In this document: in pieces, positions 17,047 through 27,050 of the stretch | How positions within the stretch are numbered: position 1 is the stretch's first letter | How the letters are laid out: each line of letters starts with the position of its first letter | Source of the DNA: Entamoeba histolytica HM-1:IMSS | Lineage: Eukaryota > Evosea > Mastigamoebida > Endamoebidae | Direction of reading: 5' to 3' | DNA: 27,761 bases | NCBI RefSeq assembly: GCF_000208925.1 | Contig: NW_001915032.1 | Coordinates: 7,380-35,140, forward strand | Made by a program: the position numbers and the translations under genes | The notes under the pieces: generated by a model | What the model saw: only the letters and a program-made list of their open reading frames with translations | Databases searched by the model: none | Told to the model about the DNA's origin: nothing

Positions 17047-17164
17047 TTCATTTTTTATTTCAATTAAAAAATCTTTCATTTTTTTTTATTAAAAATTAAA
17101 AATATAATTTCAAAACAAATAAATTCAATTAATTCATAATTATTGTTGAACAAATCATTGAATT

Positions 17165-18910
17165 TTATTTGAAATAATTTCTTCCAATTAATGGAGTAGT
17201 TGATAAATCAAATGGAATAAATTCCCAATTTTCATTTTTATTTATTGTTTCATTTAATTTATTTTCATTTAATAAAGGGTCTGAATAATCAAATTTTACA
17301 GTAGTAAAATTATCAGTATTAGTAATTTGTGAAATAACTTTTTTAACTGATAATTCTTCTTGATCAGTTTTAACAATTAAATTTTCTAAAATACTAGTAA
17401 TTTTAGCAAGAGATAAATGAGGACAAATATTAGTTCTAGCTTCATTATCTGATAAAATAGATTTATCATTTAATAATAAAACTCTTGAAGTTTCAGATAT
17501 TACGCTAAATTGATCTTTACAATCTATTTGAAATATATGTGGTTTTCTAAAGTAATCTTGAAGAAATGAAATAATCATAACTGAGTTCATTCCAATTGTT
17601 GTACAACAATTCTTTTTTGATGGATTAACAACTTCTTCAATAAAAAGAATATTAATTTCTCTTAATAAATCTTCAACAAATATATTTATAAATACTTTCG
17701 TTACTCTCATTTGTTCAAACATTTTTCTCAAATCATCAATAAAATTTATTAATTCATCACAACTCATTAATGACTTATTAAATATTAATTCCATTAATTT
17801 TTGTAAATCTTTTTTAATAATTTCAAATAACTTTGTATATAACTTCTTTATTGATTCAGATAATACTTTAATAAAATTTCCAATTTGACTACTATTACTC
17901 TTTTCATATTCTTTCTTAAATAATAAACATAATCTACTAATACTTGAATATAAATATATCGCTTGTTTTACAAATAGTAAATCATTTGATATTGTTTCTT
18001 CTAATGCTGTATTAGTTGCTTCTAATAAATCTTCTTTTCCATCAAATGCTTTTTTCTTTATAAGAATTTCAAAAATTAATTCACTCATTAATGTATTAGT
18101 CATTGGCATATTTTTCGATTCTAAATCAAATTGCATTAAAGACGTTACTTGTTTTATATCATCAACAAATTTCGCTTCATCTTCTGGTAAATTTTCTTTT
18201 TGAACTTCATTCATCTCTGAAAGAAATATAGGACGTTGACTAAAGGCTGATTTAACTCGTTGATGTCCTACTCTTCTAGAAATATCAACTGACCCTCCTG
18301 AAAAATCTCCTCTTGAACTACAATTTTGACTTCTTGCATCTCTAGCACTACGTGCAAGACCAGAACTAATTTGTGATGATGCTGTTGTTTGTTTTGATGG
18401 TGTACTAGTTGTTGGAGTTATTGAAGAAGCCATTGCAGATTGTTTCTCAAGGGGAATAGTTATTGAAGTGATTTGTCTTTTTAATTGTGGTATTTGACTA
18501 GTTTTTGTTATTTGATGAACTTGACCTGAAAATTGTAGAGAATATAAAAGCTGCATTGGAAGGTTTTTATATGTAAAATTAAGTATTTGTGAAGTAGTAA
18601 TACTATTCACAAATTTTGATAAGTTCACTGATGTTTTAAATAACTCTTTCTTTTTTGTTACTGTCTTAATAACAAATTGAAGTTCTTTTTCTTTGTATGT
18701 TCCTTCTTTTTGGCTCTTAACAATAAAAGTACTAAGGAAATTAAATGTTTGGTTAAGGTCTTTATTTATCTCAAATGGTTGTGTAGTTTCTGTAATATCT
18801 CCACGTGAATATGTACAGGTAATAAATCCAAATTGGCTTAAACTTGATTCTGGAGCAGATGAGAAAACTTTTTGAATAGTTAATTTGACATCAATCTTCC
18901 TATGTGACAT
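17165..18910 (-). CDS. NT-C2 domain protein (EEIG1/EHBP1-type) with helical C-terminus
   Basis: The open frame runs to 18961, but the ATG at 18910 (MSHRKIDVKL) is the better start because a GAAC element lies between the two. From there the product is 581 residues. Residues about 1-130 look like an NT-C2 domain, a membrane-contacting beta sandwich (KIDVKLTIQKVF, GFITCTYSRGD, KELQFVIKTVTKKK, VNLSKFV). Residues about 150-250 are Ser/Thr/Gln-rich and probably disordered. Residues about 265-530 are helical and weakly recall the dilute (DIL) domain (IGNFIKVLSESIKKLYTKLF, TTIGMNSVMIISFLQDYF). NT-C2 plus DIL proteins link membranes, actin and myosin V or Rabs. It is next to, and convergent with, a Rab gene, but this may be chance. 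Confidence 0.65.
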   Translation of the reverse strand: MSHRKIDVKLTIQKVFSSAPESSLSQFGFITCTYSRGDITETTQPFEINKDLNQTFNFLSTFIVKSQKEGTYKEKELQFVIKTVTKKKELFKTSVNLSKFVNSITTSQILNFTYKNLPMQLLYSLQFSGQVHQITKTSQIPQLKRQITSITIPLEKQSAMASSITPTTSTPSKQTTASSQISSGLARSARDARSQNCSSRGDFSGGSVDISRRVGHQRVKSAFSQRPIFLSEMNEVQKENLPEDEAKFVDDIKQVTSLMQFDLESKNMPMTNTLMSELIFEILIKKKAFDGKEDLLEATNTALEETISNDLLFVKQAIYLYSSISRLCLLFKKEYEKSNSSQIGNFIKVLSESIKKLYTKLFEIIKKDLQKLMELIFNKSLMSCDELINFIDDLRKMFEQMRVTKVFINIFVEDLLREINILFIEEVVNPSKKNCCTTIGMNSVMIISFLQDYFRKPHIFQIDCKDQFSVISETSRVLLLNDKSILSDNEARTNICPHLSLAKITSILENLIVKTDQEELSVKKVISQITNTDNFTTVKFDYSDPLLNENKLNETINKNENWEFIPFDLSTTPLIGRNYFK

Positions 18911-18932
18911 AATAAATGAATTATCTTTTCTT

Positions 18933-18936
18933 GTTC
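18933..18936 (-). promoter_or_regulatory. GAAC element of the NT-C2 gene
   Basis: AAAAGAACAAG on the minus strand, followed by GATAATTCATT, lies 22 nt before the ATG at 18910. This position favours 18910 over 18961 as the start codon. Confidence 0.5.
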
Positions 18937-18961
18937 TTTTCTCTTTCTTTTTTCCATTCAA

Positions 18962-20154
18962 AATACTTTTTCATTTATACATAATTTTATTTTTTATAGT
19001 TTCATTTAATTTTCTTATAGATTAGGTACTAATATCTTTTCAAGTTCTTCTGTTAAAGTTGTTATTTTTAAAATGAAAAGCAATTCACATTTAAAAAAAA
19101 GTGTAAGGAAAAGAATTGTATCAACATACATAATTTCTAGGCTTGAGGTAAATCAGATTAAGGAAATAAGCTAAGAATAAAAGAATAAAAAAGAAAGAAA
19201 CTAAATAAATGAATTTAGCTTCATTCTTTGTCTTTAGAAGTATAAACAAATGACTTAATTTTCATTTATTCTTTTTGCTAGTGAGTCTCTTAATAATATC
19301 TTTTCTTCGAATATGTATCTTATGTTTACATTTCATTTCCATAAAATAAACACTATTTAAAAACAGTTCTGGAAAGGGTTGGGTTAAAAGAGTGTTTTAT
19401 GAAACTAACTCATATTTTATTTTAGTAATTTAATTCCAACAAGACTCTATGAATTTACAAATACTTCCATTCTATTAATTAGGATGTAAAAATTTCGTAT
19501 GATGAAGATGAGGGGATCTTCTTTGTTTGGTTTTAATTTAATAATAAATGAATTTAACAAATAAAAGTAAAAAGTATGTATAATTTTTTGATTCTAATGA
19601 AAGTTTTATTAAGAAATTGATAAATTGTGAAATGGTGTGTCAGAGTTTATTCTTATAAAATACCCAAATTAGTTTGTAATTTGTTAAGTAGGATATTATT
19701 TACTAGACACATAAAACATTATCTCATTAAAGACATATTACTAAAATACTTAAGGTTTAATTTTGATATAATATGTAAGTCAAAGTCTAACCAAATTTTT
19801 GTTTTTTTTATGTTTTAATGAATTTTATCTTTTTTCTCAGAAATTTTACATTATCGGTTTCAATTTCTTATAACTATGAGTTACGTTAAGCGTAGTTTTA
19901 AAATTAAAAAACCATTAATTATTTTATTTAAAACAAATGTTATATTTAACATTATCTTTCTTTCTATGAGTCTAAAATTTTTGATAATTGGATTAAAAAT
20001 AGGTAATAAATAAATTTATTTTATTATCTTTAGTGATATTGAATATAGTATAAGTAATACTTCCACATAAGAAAACAATTAATTAGAAAAAATTAAGTCA
20101 AAGAAGGAATTTCAGTTGAAATAAATAATGAGAAAAAATTTTAATTTTATTTAT
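18962..20154. other. Intergenic region without a recognisable gene
   Basis: About 1.2 kb of A+T-rich DNA. A 63-codon open frame at 19627-19818 has no recognisable motif and low-complexity content, so it is not called. No tRNA, rRNA or known repeat family was recognised. Confidence 0.5.
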
Positions 20155-20173
20155 TTTAATATTACTATTCTTT
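20155..20173. repeat. Left target-site duplication of SINE B
   Basis: TTTAATATTACTATTCTTT (19 bp) recurs without mismatch at 20723-20741 and ends one base before GATCGAAG. Confidence 0.9.
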
Positions 20174-20174
20174 A

Positions 20175-20267
20175 GATCGAAGGTGGCACGTCTGAAACAC
20201 CACACATAAACCCTAGTACAAATTCATTCTTCGACTCTCCCAGTTATTATCTGGTTATGACGGTGCT
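20175..20267 (+). ncRNA. 5' pseudoknot module of SINE B (probably weakened)
   Basis: TCGAAG (20177-20182) can pair with CTTCGA (20229-20234), GGCACGTC (20185-20192) with GACGGTGCT (20259-20267, one bulge and one G-U), and CCAG (20240-20243) with CTGG (20251-20254) as a perfect P4-like hairpin. The layout equals that of SINE A. J4/2 reads UUAU, so the cytosine present in the other copies is absent here. Confidence 0.4.
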
Positions 20268-20370
20268 TTTGAATTAGGAATGTATTAGGGAATGCTGCAA
20301 AGGGTGTAGCAAGAGAATACAGTAGAATATTACATGGATGTAATATAAGAATCTACTGAAGTGTGGGTAT

Positions 20371-20423
20371 GACTAAAAGAAGATTAGTCAAAGTAAGACT
20401 AAAAAGAAGATTAGTCAAAGTAA
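20371..20423 (+). repeat. Two 26/27-bp tandem units in SINE B
   Basis: Units GACTAAAAGAAGATTAGTC... at 20371-20396 and 20397-20423 differ by one A. Each contains GACTAA and TTAGTC, which can pair as a small hairpin. Confidence 0.88.
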
Positions 20424-20642
20424 TACAGTAGTAATAAAATGATTCCTTCTTCCATTCATAAAATAAGAAAAATGAAATTCCTTAAAATTAAGGCAGAAAA
20501 CAAACAAAGGCTTAAAAAGAAGAAATAAGCAGAAGAAGTTTGAAAAACCTTAATAGGAAAAATAAAACAAAGAAGTGCTTTCCTCATTTTGCAAGAAAAA
20601 CCTAAATGATAGGTTAAACAAAGAGATTACTCTTTTTTAATA

Positions 20643-20674
20643 AGCTCAGGGATGGGATTAGTCTCCCCTGAGCT
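20643..20674 (+). other. 3' stem-loop of SINE B
   Basis: AGCTCAGG (20643-20650) pairs with CCTGAGCT (20667-20674) over 8 bp, enclosing GGGATTAGTCTCC. The LINE 3' end has the related GAGACGGGATTAGTCTCCCC. A conserved 3' hairpin is a likely recognition site for the reverse transcriptase. Confidence 0.65.
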
Positions 20675-20722
20675 AGGAAGAATAGATGAAAATTCTATTA
20701 ATACTTAATTAACTAATTTTTA

Positions 20723-20741
20723 TTTAATATTACTATTCTTT
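20723..20741. repeat. Right target-site duplication of SINE B
   Basis: Identical to 20155-20173. LINE-derived sequence begins immediately after it. Confidence 0.9.
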
Positions 20742-20746
20742 TAATA

Positions 20747-21440
20747 TACAACCAGTATTGAGGAAAGCATCATCAGGAACAATGGAGATGAACGAAACTA
20801 CTCCTATGAAAAAGACAGTAGTGGAAATCGAAGAGAAAAACAAAACACTGATTGTCAAAAAACAAAGTATAATGAAAATACAAGAAGAAATACAACAAAA
20901 GAAAGAAATAGAATTCTAATTGAAGTGTTGTATTGTTTTGCAATTAATTGGTTGAATAAGAAATTATATAAGAAATTAAGATGGGAACAAATAGAAAGTA
21001 TAATAAAAGTGATAAACATCAATGTCAATAATGAAAAAGAATATATTAAATATATTAAAATATCACATAAAATAAAAGAAAATACTAAACAATACATTAA
21101 AGTGAAAGTAAATGATATAATAGAAGGAAGAGTAGAGTGTAATTCAATAATAAAAAACATCATATTAAAGAATAACTCTACAGAAATTGATGAAGAATAC
21201 TTTAAAACTCTCATCAATAAAATTAAAGAAATGAAAATAGAAAAATGTACAAACATTAATTACTACTTTCAAAGAAAAGAAACTTATGAATTAATAAATG
21301 AAATTAATAATAAATGGATAATGTCAGGAAGCAGAATGCATTATCTACAAGATGATATGAATAATATTTCAATGATTATGCACTTCTATCTCCAAAATAA
21401 AATAATAGGAGATAAATTTGATGAAATAAAAGAAATATAA
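20747..21440 (+). pseudogene. LINE coding region, N-terminal part
   Basis: An open piece from about 20747 (with an ATG at 20782 reading MEMNETTPMKKTVVEIEEKN) stops near 20919. A second frame (20925-21440) continues with FAINWLNKKLYKKLRWEQIE and ends DKFDEIKEI. Both are Lys/Glu/Ile-rich and helical, as in the region before the reverse transcriptase of Entamoeba LINEs. A frameshift near 20915 separates them. Confidence 0.65.
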
Positions 21441-21753
21441 AGAAAATTAATAGACTAGAAGATCTAGTCAAGGGAAGGAAATGGTACAGAATAAAGTGCA
21501 TCATGAAATTAAAAGAATATGATGAAGAAGGAATAAAAGTTAAAGCACTAGAAAGAATAAAATACTAAAAATATATGATGACTATGATCAAAGAAAGAAT
21601 TAAATTTAATAAGGAAGAAAGGGTCAGAATCAATACAAATAAAATCATGTTTGATTCTAACAAGAAAATTAGAATAAGGAAGAAATAAAAAATGAAATAT
21701 ACCCAAATAACGATATTACTTTAGAATATTGGAAATCGTTATATGAAACACAG

Positions 21754-22823
21754 GTGATATTAAATAAAGATTATTGGAAAATAAAACAAATCACCTCGTG
21801 GAATGAAAGATATAGAAATTATGATAGTGTCATTATAACAATAAATGAATTAAATTTAAGTATAATGAGAATAAGTAACTGGAAAGCACCAGGAATAGAC
21901 ACTATATATGGGTATTATTTGAAAAGGATGTCATCATCAAGAGAATCCATTCTCAATATCTTCAATGAATGGTTGAACTTCATTCAAAACATCAAATTAG
22001 ACATGGTAAGTTGAAGAACTTTATTAATCCACAAATTGATAGGAACGACGTCATTAATTATCGTCCTATCAGTTGTACAAATGTAATTATGAAAGTATTT
22101 ACCTCCATATTAAAAGAAAAGATTCACAGAAGACTTAACATGAATTGTGAATCATTTAAAATTAATAATAACCAATTGGGATGTAAGTTGCAATCTTTAG
22201 CTGCTAAAGAAGGAATAATTAATAGTTATATGATGAAGCAGCAGAAAGAAGAAAAATACCCAAAATATGTGGAGTCATATTATGACATCAAGAAAGCATA
22301 TGACACAGTCAACCATGAATGTGTAATTGAATCATTAAAATATTTTAATGTAGAGGGTGTCATCATTGACATTATTGAAAGTATGATGACTAGGTGGAAG
22401 ATATTCATCGGTTATAAATTTAATAAATAAGTATGATGTATTAAATTAAATAGATGAATTTTACAAGGTGATTCATTATCAAATATACTCTTCATCATTC
22501 AGATGAATGTAATTTCTCAAATCATCGAAGAGAAATTCCCAAAATCAAATCACACATTATATATGGATGATTTGAGAATAATGACGGAAAGTAGTGAAGA
22601 AATGGGAATAATCCACAATGAAATTAAAGAATTAATAAGTGGAATAGGGATGGAAATGAATGAGAAAAAGTCAGGAATGGTATTAAAAAACATTAAGAAA
22701 ATACCAAATGGAATGCAAAACATCACCATAGTAGAATATGATGACTTGTATAAATACTTAGGAATATGGCAGTCCGACGAAATTGATGACACCTTCAATT
22801 GTAAATCCATCAAAGAAAAATGA
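21754..22823 (+). pseudogene. LINE reverse transcriptase region, broken
   Basis: Three frames carry the motifs in order: NWKAPGIDTI (21882 on), DVINYRPISCTNVIMKVF (22048 on), YYDIKKAYDTVNHE (motif A with the first catalytic Asp, about 22280), a QGDSLSN block at about 22466, LYMDDLRI (about 22560, the YMDD catalytic site) and GMEMNEKKS. All are diagnostic of non-LTR reverse transcriptases. Frame changes occur at about 22000 and 22430-22500. The catalytic aspartates are kept although the frame is lost, which suggests fairly recent inactivation. Confidence 0.85.
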
Positions 22824-23444
22824 ATCAGAAGATGGAAGAAATAAACACTGATGAAAGTAGTAATAGAAGATATATTACTAGAATAAACACTGAAGTAATC
22901 CCTATCTTCAGATATTCAGCATCAGTTGTAAATTGGAAAATCACTGACCTAGATAAAATTGATTTGGAGATAAGAAAATATTTAAGAAAGGCAAAATACA
23001 TGGTGAAACTCCAAAGATAGGTTATATGTCCCTCTAGAAGAAATGAAGGATTAATAAATATAAATGACGAATATGTTATTGAATTAGTAAGAACAGTGAT
23101 GTACTACTGTACCAGAGAAAGTGAAATAAGAAATAACATATTAGAAAGATGGTACAGTAAGAAGGGAATATGGAATAGAATTAAAAAACATTAATTCATA
23201 AAATAAATGAAACAAAAATAGAAGAAATAATAAATGAATTTATTGAAAAGAAAAAAGAAAAAGAAGTAGTAGTAGAAATAAAAAAATTAATGACAAATAC
23301 ATCAAAAAATGGAAGTATCATCAAATAAGTGACATTTTAGAAGATGGTTCCAGTCAAAATGAGTAGATAAAACTACTACAGTGAAAGCATGGAAGTCCAT
23401 CAATATTAAAAAGAATGCATTTCTCCAATTAACTAAAATGCAAG

Positions 23445-24173
23445 ATGGAGCAATATTTTGTATGTACAAGAAAATCAAAAATAATGAAAAATGAAAGATT
23501 AAAATACTCAACACTTTGTAAAGACAAGATAGCTACAGTACAATACATTCTATTATCTTGTATTGGTCATAAAAAATCACAAATAGAAAAATATGACAAT
23601 GTTGGCATTATAATATGGGAGGGATTAATAAGAAAATACACAGGAAATAAACAATATAAAAAACCTCCATATGAAACAATGTTCCAATATAAAGACATCA
23701 CAATGATATGGAACAAACAAATAATGCCTAAAAGTGATGGACAATACCACAAAAGACCAGACATATACGTATTAGATAAAAAGAACAAAACTTGTTTATT
23801 ATTTGATATGACTATTGTGGCTGATCACAATATTAATGGAGCCTATTGGAAGAAAAGAAATATGTATAATGAATTAAAGAATAGGCTAATGAAAATAGAA
23901 AAATTAAAAGATGTCAAAATAATTCCAGTAGTAATCTCAATAAATGGATTAATAAATAAAGAAAGTATTAGATTAATTAAAGAATTAAAAATTGACATTG
24001 ACATCGAGAAAGAAGTAAAAAACCTTGTAATAAAAAACATGATGGATGTCATGGAATACTGCGGAGAACACAACCAAACATACTCTGTAGAGCTAATAGA
24101 AGAAGAAGACGAAGAGACGGGATTAGTCTCCCCTAAGCCAGGAATAATAGAAGCTATTTCTATTAATACTTAA
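23445..24173 (+). pseudogene. LINE restriction-like endonuclease region
   Basis: The last open frame (242 codons) contains a degenerate Cys/His segment (LCKDKIATVQYILLSC) and KRPDIYVLDKKNKTCLLFD. The latter has the PD-x(12-14)-D signature of the restriction-enzyme-like nuclease that nicks the target in R2/R4-type elements. FDMTIVADHNINGAYWKK follows. The frame ends GIIEAISINT at the LINE 3' end. It is cut off from the reverse transcriptase by stops between 22823 and 23445. Confidence 0.82.
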
Positions 24174-24426
24174 TTAATTGCTTTTTGATTATAGTTAAAT
24201 TATTTCTTTTTTATTTATTCAATTATTGATAAATTATTTAATTATTGTAATGAATATAACTAAGAATTTCATTTAAAATGAATATGGAATAAAATAAATG
24301 AAAATTAATGTTTTATTGACAAATAATAATATTTAAATCAACAAATAAATGGTTTCAATAAAATAAAAAGAAATGAATAAATAAATCTAAAATATCAGAT
24401 AAATAATATGAAATAAATAAAAAATT
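24174..24426. other. Spacer between LINE and SINE D
   Basis: A+T-rich spacer where the 3' ends of the LINE (+) and SINE D (-) face each other. No gene was seen. Confidence 0.5.
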
Positions 24427-25012
24427 AGTTAATTAAGTGTTAATAGAATTTTCATCCATTCTATCTGAATCAGTGGAGATTAATCCCATCGTTGAACTTA
24501 TTTTTAAAGAATAATCTCTTTTTTAACATATTCTTTAAGATTTTGTATGAGTATGAGAAAATCACTTCTTTCTTTTATTTCTTCCTATTAAAGTTTTCTC
24601 AAATTTCTTTCTGTTTTCTTTCTTCCTTTTAACTTTTAGTTTGATTTCTATTTTAATTTTAAATAATATCATTTTTCTTTATTTTAATTTAATTTATGAA
24701 AGAGAGAAGAAAGTATTTCATTCCCACTATACTATTATGATTAATTTTCTTTTATTCTTAACCACACTTTACTATATCATTTTCATTGATTAATACTTCC
24801 ATATTTATTTCTTAATTTCTTTATTAATAAATGTCATTTCTTATATTACAATATGTAATATTCAACCATAATAAATTGATGTACAATTTGCAATATTAAC
24901 TAATACATTTCATATTCAAAGATATCGTCATAACCAAATAATAACTTAGAGAGAGTTAAAACATAAATTATACTATGGTTTATGTTGTGTTTCAGATGTG
25001 ATACATTCAGTC
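24427..25012 (-). mobile_element. SINE D: diverged SINE1-like copy, minus strand
   Basis: Read on the minus strand it follows SINE B from end to end. The 5' end is GACTGAATGTATCACATCTG with GAAACAC. The middle has AAGTGTGGTTAAG. The 3' end has GATGGGATTAATCTCC and GAAAATTCTATTAACACTTA. It lacks the two clean tandem units of SINE B. The pairing segments of the 5' module are largely lost. No target duplication was found. It is an old copy. Confidence 0.78.
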
Positions 25013-25026
25013 CCAAGAAGAATAAC

Positions 25027-25620
25027 ATAAAAACAAATCAATTATGATTAACCTTCTTTTTAGGTTTTTCATCATGTTGAGAAGTAAGTGATCAGTTTCT
25101 TCAACATGCTTTATTTCTATTCAAATATTGTTTTTACAAGCATGCTCGACTTAAATGGTTCCTCGGTTAAGTTACTGCCTGACTTTTATTTTGATTTTAA
25201 TGAGTAATATAATATTTCTCATTCTTTATATAGTTGTTTTAAGGAGAGGATATCCATAATCTAATGATTATGACTCATCACCTTTATCTCCGACACCACT
25301 TAAAAAACACTATTCATTGATAATATCATTATATTCAAATGTACATACAACAGTAACAATAATATATGCATCTTCTTTAATAAATTATAATTCTTGATAA
25401 ATAATAAACCCTTAGTAAATAATAATCACTATAATTAATAATGAATAATATTATTACATAATAACTACTCATAATAAATATTAATAAATAATAACCAGTT
25501 CGTTTTGAATAGATATTATCTCATCAAAGACATGTCATGACCAGATGAAAACTGAGATATTCGAAGTATAGAAATATTTTATATTTTTATGTGATGTCTC
25601 TGACATGCCATCTTCGAATC
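25027..25620 (-). mobile_element. SINE C: second copy of the SINE A family, minus strand
   Basis: The reverse complement matches SINE A along its length: GATTCGAAGATGGCATGTCA at the 5' end, GAGATAATATCTATTCAA, the GTCAGGCAG block, GTCGAGCATGCTTG and the AACCT...AGGTTAATCATAATTG 3' end. The element is 594 bp. It lacks the 20-bp duplication of SINE A. No clear target duplication is visible, so it is older. It lies 5' to SINE D in the same orientation. Confidence 0.85.
25529..25620 (-). ncRNA. Candidate HDV-like pseudoknot at the 5' end of SINE C
   Basis: On the minus strand ATTCGAAG pairs with CTTCGAAT (P1). GGCATGTCA pairs with TGACATGTC (P2, one G-U). An AAATAT/ATATTT hairpin lies before P1' (P3). 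CAG/CTG (TCAG/CTGG with a U-G) lies after it (P4). J4/2 is UCAU. Relative to SINE A, a C-G pair in P2 has become U-A with both partners changed, and an inner P3 pair has gone from G-C to A-U. Confidence 0.45.
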
Positions 25621-26060
25621 CCTTATCTCAAGAATACCAACAAGAAAAGAAATAAATAACAAATAAATAAGAAAGAATGATTATTTGTTGTACTTTCAAA
25701 TAAATAAATATTAAATATTAATAAATTAATGAAATGAATAATAATGAGAATAATGTAATTTAAACAAAATGAAATAAAAAGAATGATAAATAATCAATGT
25801 TTCAATGAATAAAATAATATTTAACATTCTTATTTCATAAATTAATTATTTCATTTATTATTCATTCTATTTAAATTATGATTGTTTATTTAAAACATAA
25901 ACTATTATATTTTATAATAAACTATTCAAAATAAATTTAAATAAAAATTCATTTACTTTCTTTAAGTGTTTTTAAATTATTTCATCAAACATACAGTAGA
26001 AATACAACCATTATCTTTCTAATGATGTTCAATCATTATACATATTTATTATCTTTTTAA
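25621..26060. other. Gene-free A+T-rich stretch
   Basis: No open frame of interest, no recognised repeat family and no RNA gene was seen. Confidence 0.5.
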
Positions 26061-27050
26061 TTATTTCTTCTTTATGATAAGTAGTTCTGATAAAATATTT
26101 TCTAGTTCTTCATGTTCAATAAATTCAATATCTTCTTTTACAGACATAAATATTTTGGTAATTTTGTTTTCTATTTATTTCATTGTTTTATTTCTTATTC
26201 TTCTTCTTGTTGATTTTTTAGAAAGAATAATTTATTTAATTTCAGTTCTTTCACTTTCCAAATCACAATAATTAATTTCTTCTATATATTTCATTCTTTT
26301 ATTTCTTTATTTTTATTTCTTTGGTTATTCCTTTTCTTGTTTAATATTTTGTTCTTTTTCTTCAGTAATACTCTGATAATCAATATCTCTTTTTTAACTT
26401 CTTCTACATTAATTAATGTTAATAACATTTTTTTTCATTGTCATCATCATTACAATTCCATTTTATCTTTTTGTATTATAATAACAATATAAACATTTTG
26501 ATTCATTAATTTACATTGGAAATGAATATTTTCCAGTTATTCCATTAAAAATTTCCAACAATTTTTGTTGTTATTTATCTACTTTTATTTTCTTCTTTTC
26601 TTCATGAACTTCTTTACGAATATAATATTAGTAGTTAATCAATACAATCAAACATGTCTTTAAATGTTTGATATTGGAAAAATATTCCATATTATTTTAT
26701 TCAATGTTTTATTATTTTATGAAAACATTGTTAAAATTCAAAACAATATTAATTATTTAAAATTCTTTTTATTCTTTTTAATATAATCAACACTATTTAT
26801 TCATATATATATTCTTTTCATTCTGCTGTGTCTTATAACACAGATATAATAATAATAAATATATCTCATTTATCACTTTCTCATTTTATTTATTTAGTTT
26901 CTGATTTTGCGGTATTATTTTCTTTTAAAACATTCTTCTTCATTTTGAATTTACAAAATATAATTTTTCAACCACTTATATTTCAAAGGATAAGTAATTT
27001 AATTTATTTAATATTCATTGATTGTTGTTAGTTGATAGTCATTTTAAATA
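26061..27050 (-). pseudogene. Long decayed reading frame of unknown family
   Basis: On the minus strand a single frame can be followed for roughly 330 codons, ending at a TAA at 26063-26061. About two dozen in-frame stops interrupt it, mostly TAA, with few signs of frame change. The intervening peptides look coding: EVHEEKKKIKVDK, LLEIFNGITGKYSFPM, SKCLYCYYNTKR, YCDLESERTEIK, SVKEDIEFIEHEELENILSE. The plus-strand open frames over the same bases are shadows. I do not recognise the family. It may be an old gene in which CAA/GAA/AAA codons mutated to TAA. In such A+T-rich DNA chance cannot be excluded, especially beyond 26700. Confidence 0.4.

Larger units (their letters stand above)
20174..20722 (+). 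mobile_element. SINE B: SINE1-like element
   Basis: A 549-bp non-coding element framed by perfect 19-bp target duplications. It opens with the same 5' module as SINE A. It then has two 26/27-bp tandem units at 20371-20423, a diagnostic feature of Entamoeba SINE1. It ends with a strong stem-loop at 20643-20674 and GAAAATTCTATTAATACTTA. The last ~70 nt resemble the 3' end of the LINE at 24115-24173, as expected if the LINE machinery recognises both. Its length agrees with the ~550 bp of Entamoeba SINE1. The intact duplication suggests recent insertion, next to the broken 5' edge of the LINE. Confidence 0.87.
20742..24173 (+). mobile_element. 5'-truncated, inactive LINE of the Entamoeba R4/R2-like clade
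   Basis: About 3.4 kb of LINE sequence carrying, in order, a Lys/Glu-rich N-terminal coding region, reverse transcriptase motifs and a C-terminal restriction-like endonuclease, then a short 3' end with GGGATTAGTCTCCCC. Full-length Entamoeba LINEs are about 4.8 kb, so the 5' part is missing. The frame is broken by many stops and shifts, so no functional protein can be made. I could not find a clear target duplication for the LINE itself. Its 3' end resembles that of SINE B. It belongs to the site-preferring, endonuclease-type non-LTR elements, not to an LTR element or virus. Confidence 0.88.

Noticed and set aside
19627..19818. 63-codon frame in the intergenic region
   Set aside because: No domain, no GAAC element and a composition like the surrounding DNA.
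20855..21256. 133-codon minus-strand frame in the LINE
   Set aside because: It is hydrophobic antisense of Lys/Asn/Ile-rich LINE coding sequence, a usual artefact here.
26074..26271. 65-codon plus-strand frame with a hydrophobic stretch, membrane-protein-like
   Set aside because: It is antisense to the decayed minus-strand frame and reflects its A-rich codons.
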